Shown: piece after piece, positions 62,101 through 64,000 of the stretch
How the letters are laid out: each line of letters opens with the position of its first letter
Position numbering within the stretch: the stretch's first letter is position 1
NCBI GenBank assembly: GCA_022578965.1
Contig: MU400608.1
Location: 62,001-126,000 of the forward strand
DNA length: 64,000 nucleotides
Source: Xylaria sp. FL1777
Lineage: Eukaryota > Ascomycota > Sordariomycetes > Xylariales > Xylariaceae
Reading direction: 5' to 3'
Position numbers and translations under genes: made by a program
The notes under the pieces: generated by a model
Told to the model about the DNA's origin: nothing
Database searches by the model: none
Seen by the model: the letters and a program-made list of their open reading frames with translations, nothing else

Positions 62101-64000
62101 AAAACTAAAGCTTTACGTAAAGTTTAATATAATAACTAAAAAAATTAATTTAAAGTTAAACTTATATATTAAAAAAAAAAGTATAACATTTTAATTAATT
62201 TAAAAGCATAAGCTAATATAATTTTACTTAAAGTAGCAAAACAAAATAAAATTTCTTAAAAATATAAACAAAAATCCTAAAAAATTAAAAGATTTAATAA
62301 AAGTATTTTTAGCTATAATAACAGTTATATATTTAAAAAAACTAAACTTTTTAATATATTTATATAAAAATATAAAAAGTAAATTATATTAAATATTGCT
62401 AATATATTTAATTATAACATTATTTTAGAAATATTATAGCTAAAAACTAGCAACTTTTTAATTTAATAAAAAGCAAAAACTATTAATTAAAAAGGTAAAA
62501 AATAAAGCAAAAAAATTAGAAAAATCGCAAAAAAAATCTTGAACAAAATACTAAAAATATATTATAGATTTTATAAATTATTTAAAAAAAGAAAAAAAAA
62601 AGAACTTTTTAAACATAGCTTATAAAACTACTATATTTTTATTAAAGAAAAATATTAACTAAAGCTTTATTAAGTATACTATATAAGCTTAAATAAAACA
62701 AACATTTTATAAAAATATATTTAAAAAAATTTAGCAAAAAGATTTTTAAAAGAATTTTAATTATTTACTAAATACTTTATAGTGCTAGTACTTAAAATAA
62801 AAAATAAAAAATAACTAATTAATAAAAAAAAAAAACTAGTATAACAAATAATAATTAACTATTAATTATTAAACATAATTACTATTACAAATAAATACTT
62901 TTTTATTTTGCTAGTAACTATAAAAAAAAACATTAGTTAAGCAAAATAGTTTATAGTAGTTAATATTTTAAATAAATATTATACTATTAAAATAGCTAAA
63001 AAAAAAAATAAAAAACTGCTATATAAACAGTATATAAACTATATAAATATATAGTTATGCTATAAAAACTACAAAACGTATTAGCTAGCTTTTAATATAT
63101 AATAATAATAATTTTACAGAAGTTTTTAAATAAATTTATATTTATTTACTTAAACAATATTTTAATTTATTTCAAAACACTAAAAAAACATAAAAAAAAT
63201 ATAACTTAAGTATTAAAAACATTTAAATAAGCAAAATTATAACTTAACACAAAAAAATATATATAGTATATATAAAAGATTAACTTTTTAAAATTTATAA
63301 TTATTTTAAAACAAATATAAATTTAATAGTTAAAAATTAACATAGTATAAAACTAAAAAATATTTAATTTAGCTATTATTATAAACATATAATAAGCATT
63401 AAGATTTTTAAACTATATTTAAATGTTAATTTAAAACTTTAAAAAAATAGCATTTTATTTTATAAAGTATATAAAAAAAAAATATAAAAAAAAATCTTTT
63501 TTAATTTTAAAAGAAGCTTAAAAAGCTTTTAAAGAATTAAAACTAAAAATTATTTTTAACTTTATAGTTAAACTATTTAATTTATAAAAAAAAAAAAAGC
63601 TAAAAACTAATGCTTTAAATAGTATAATTACAAAAGTTTTAAAACAATTAAAAAACAATACAAAATAGCACCTAGTAGTTTATTATTTTAAAGTACTACA
63701 AAATGCAGCATTATAATACTTTATATATAACAAAAAACTGCTTATAATTATTATAACACTTAAAAAATAAAAACTGTTTTTTATAAAAACTATAAAATTA
63801 ATTAAGATTTATTTAAATTATTAAAACTTAACAAAATTTATAACTATATAAAAAATTATTAAATAATATAAAAATTAAATAGTTTTTTTTTTTAAGTTTA
63901 ACTTTAAAATATATTACATTAAAAGAAAAAAAAACATTTAAGCAAATATACTTAGTTAATAAAGTTAAAAAAGATTTAAAGTTTTAAAAAAAAACATTTA
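59173..64000 (+). pseudogene. Element C: second Ty3/Gypsy relic (gag, RT, RNase H), cut by window end
   Basis: Plus-strand gag-pol order is legible through the stops. An Asn-rich gag C-terminus precedes a 14-residue CCHC zinc knuckle at 60,797-60,838: first Cys, His and last Cys are present, the second Cys reads Tyr (TAT). RT follows; its catalytic box reads YLNNILIY at 63,147-63,170 with both Asp codons changed to Asn (63,153-63,158). The RT thumb/RNase H junction (FxxLK-type, about 63,490-63,540) and the start of RNase H (about 63,600-63,720) come next. Residues around the box differ from element A, so this is a separate family. The 3' part lies beyond the window. Confidence 0.8.

Larger units (their letters stand above)
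37090..64000. other. Right AT-rich, C-to-T mutated transposon block
   Basis: Same composition as the left block, but with recognisable Ty3/Gypsy relics whose damage can be read codon by codon: Asp to Asn, His to Tyr, Trp to stop, Cys to Tyr. All are G-to-A or C-to-T on the coding strand, the direct expectation of RIP. Confidence 0.85.

Noticed and set aside
37090..64000. Centromere
   Set aside because: RIP-mutated retroelement clusters occur at ascomycete centromeres but also elsewhere; nothing in the sequence alone identifies one.

Overview
The window looks like nuclear DNA of a filamentous ascomycete (Pezizomycotina). Two very AT-rich blocks (about 1-16,850 and 37,090-64,000) flank a roughly 20 kb island of ordinary base composition (about 16,850-37,090). 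The AT blocks are full of stop codons. They still contain relics of Ty3/Gypsy LTR retrotransposons whose catalytic codons carry C-to-T / G-to-A transitions, which is the outcome of repeat-induced point mutation (RIP) or a related C-to-T process. No species is claimed.

Left AT block: transposon-like relics without a recognisable protein. Visible structures are a ~110 bp tandem array (2,951-3,341), a 310 bp dispersed repeat (4,654-4,963) whose second copy lies 51 kb away (55,620-55,930), and an ~81 bp inverted-repeat pair bounding a 3.6 kb segment (11,548-15,122).

Island: one intact multi-hundred-codon gene, a 637-aa acidic, coiled-coil protein (25,308-27,221, +). Around it are decayed genes. 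The clearest is a fungal protein-kinase-like gene on the minus strand (33,972-35,324). It has four in-frame stops and is split by a 522 bp insertion flanked by a perfect 15 bp target duplication. Weaker coding relics lie at 17,853-18,166, 23,026-24,463, 30,648-31,057, 35,612-35,917 and 36,443-36,835. A 208/257 bp direct repeat, possibly LTR fragments, occurs at 20,144 and 35,947.

Right AT block: a nested transposon stack. Element A (37,778-45,700) has two tandem 2.25 kb units (LTR start plus gag-like) followed by a Ty3/Gypsy pol: reverse transcriptase, RNase H, integrase and probably a chromodomain. Element B (47,701-55,619) is a second, more mutated copy. It is split by a ~5.1 kb insertion and by a 659 bp hAT-like MITE with 8 bp target duplication, and it is cut off by the 310 bp repeat. 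Element C (59,173 to the window end) is a different Ty3/Gypsy family with a gag zinc knuckle and RT. Comparing A with B gives the empty sites of both insertions and hence a relative order of events.

The most unusual signal is mutational. In the most degraded stretches nearly every surviving cytosine follows a purine (GpC or ApC), and TpC and CpC are almost gone. Canonical RIP is described by the 3' neighbour (CpA), so this 5' bias deserves a proper count.
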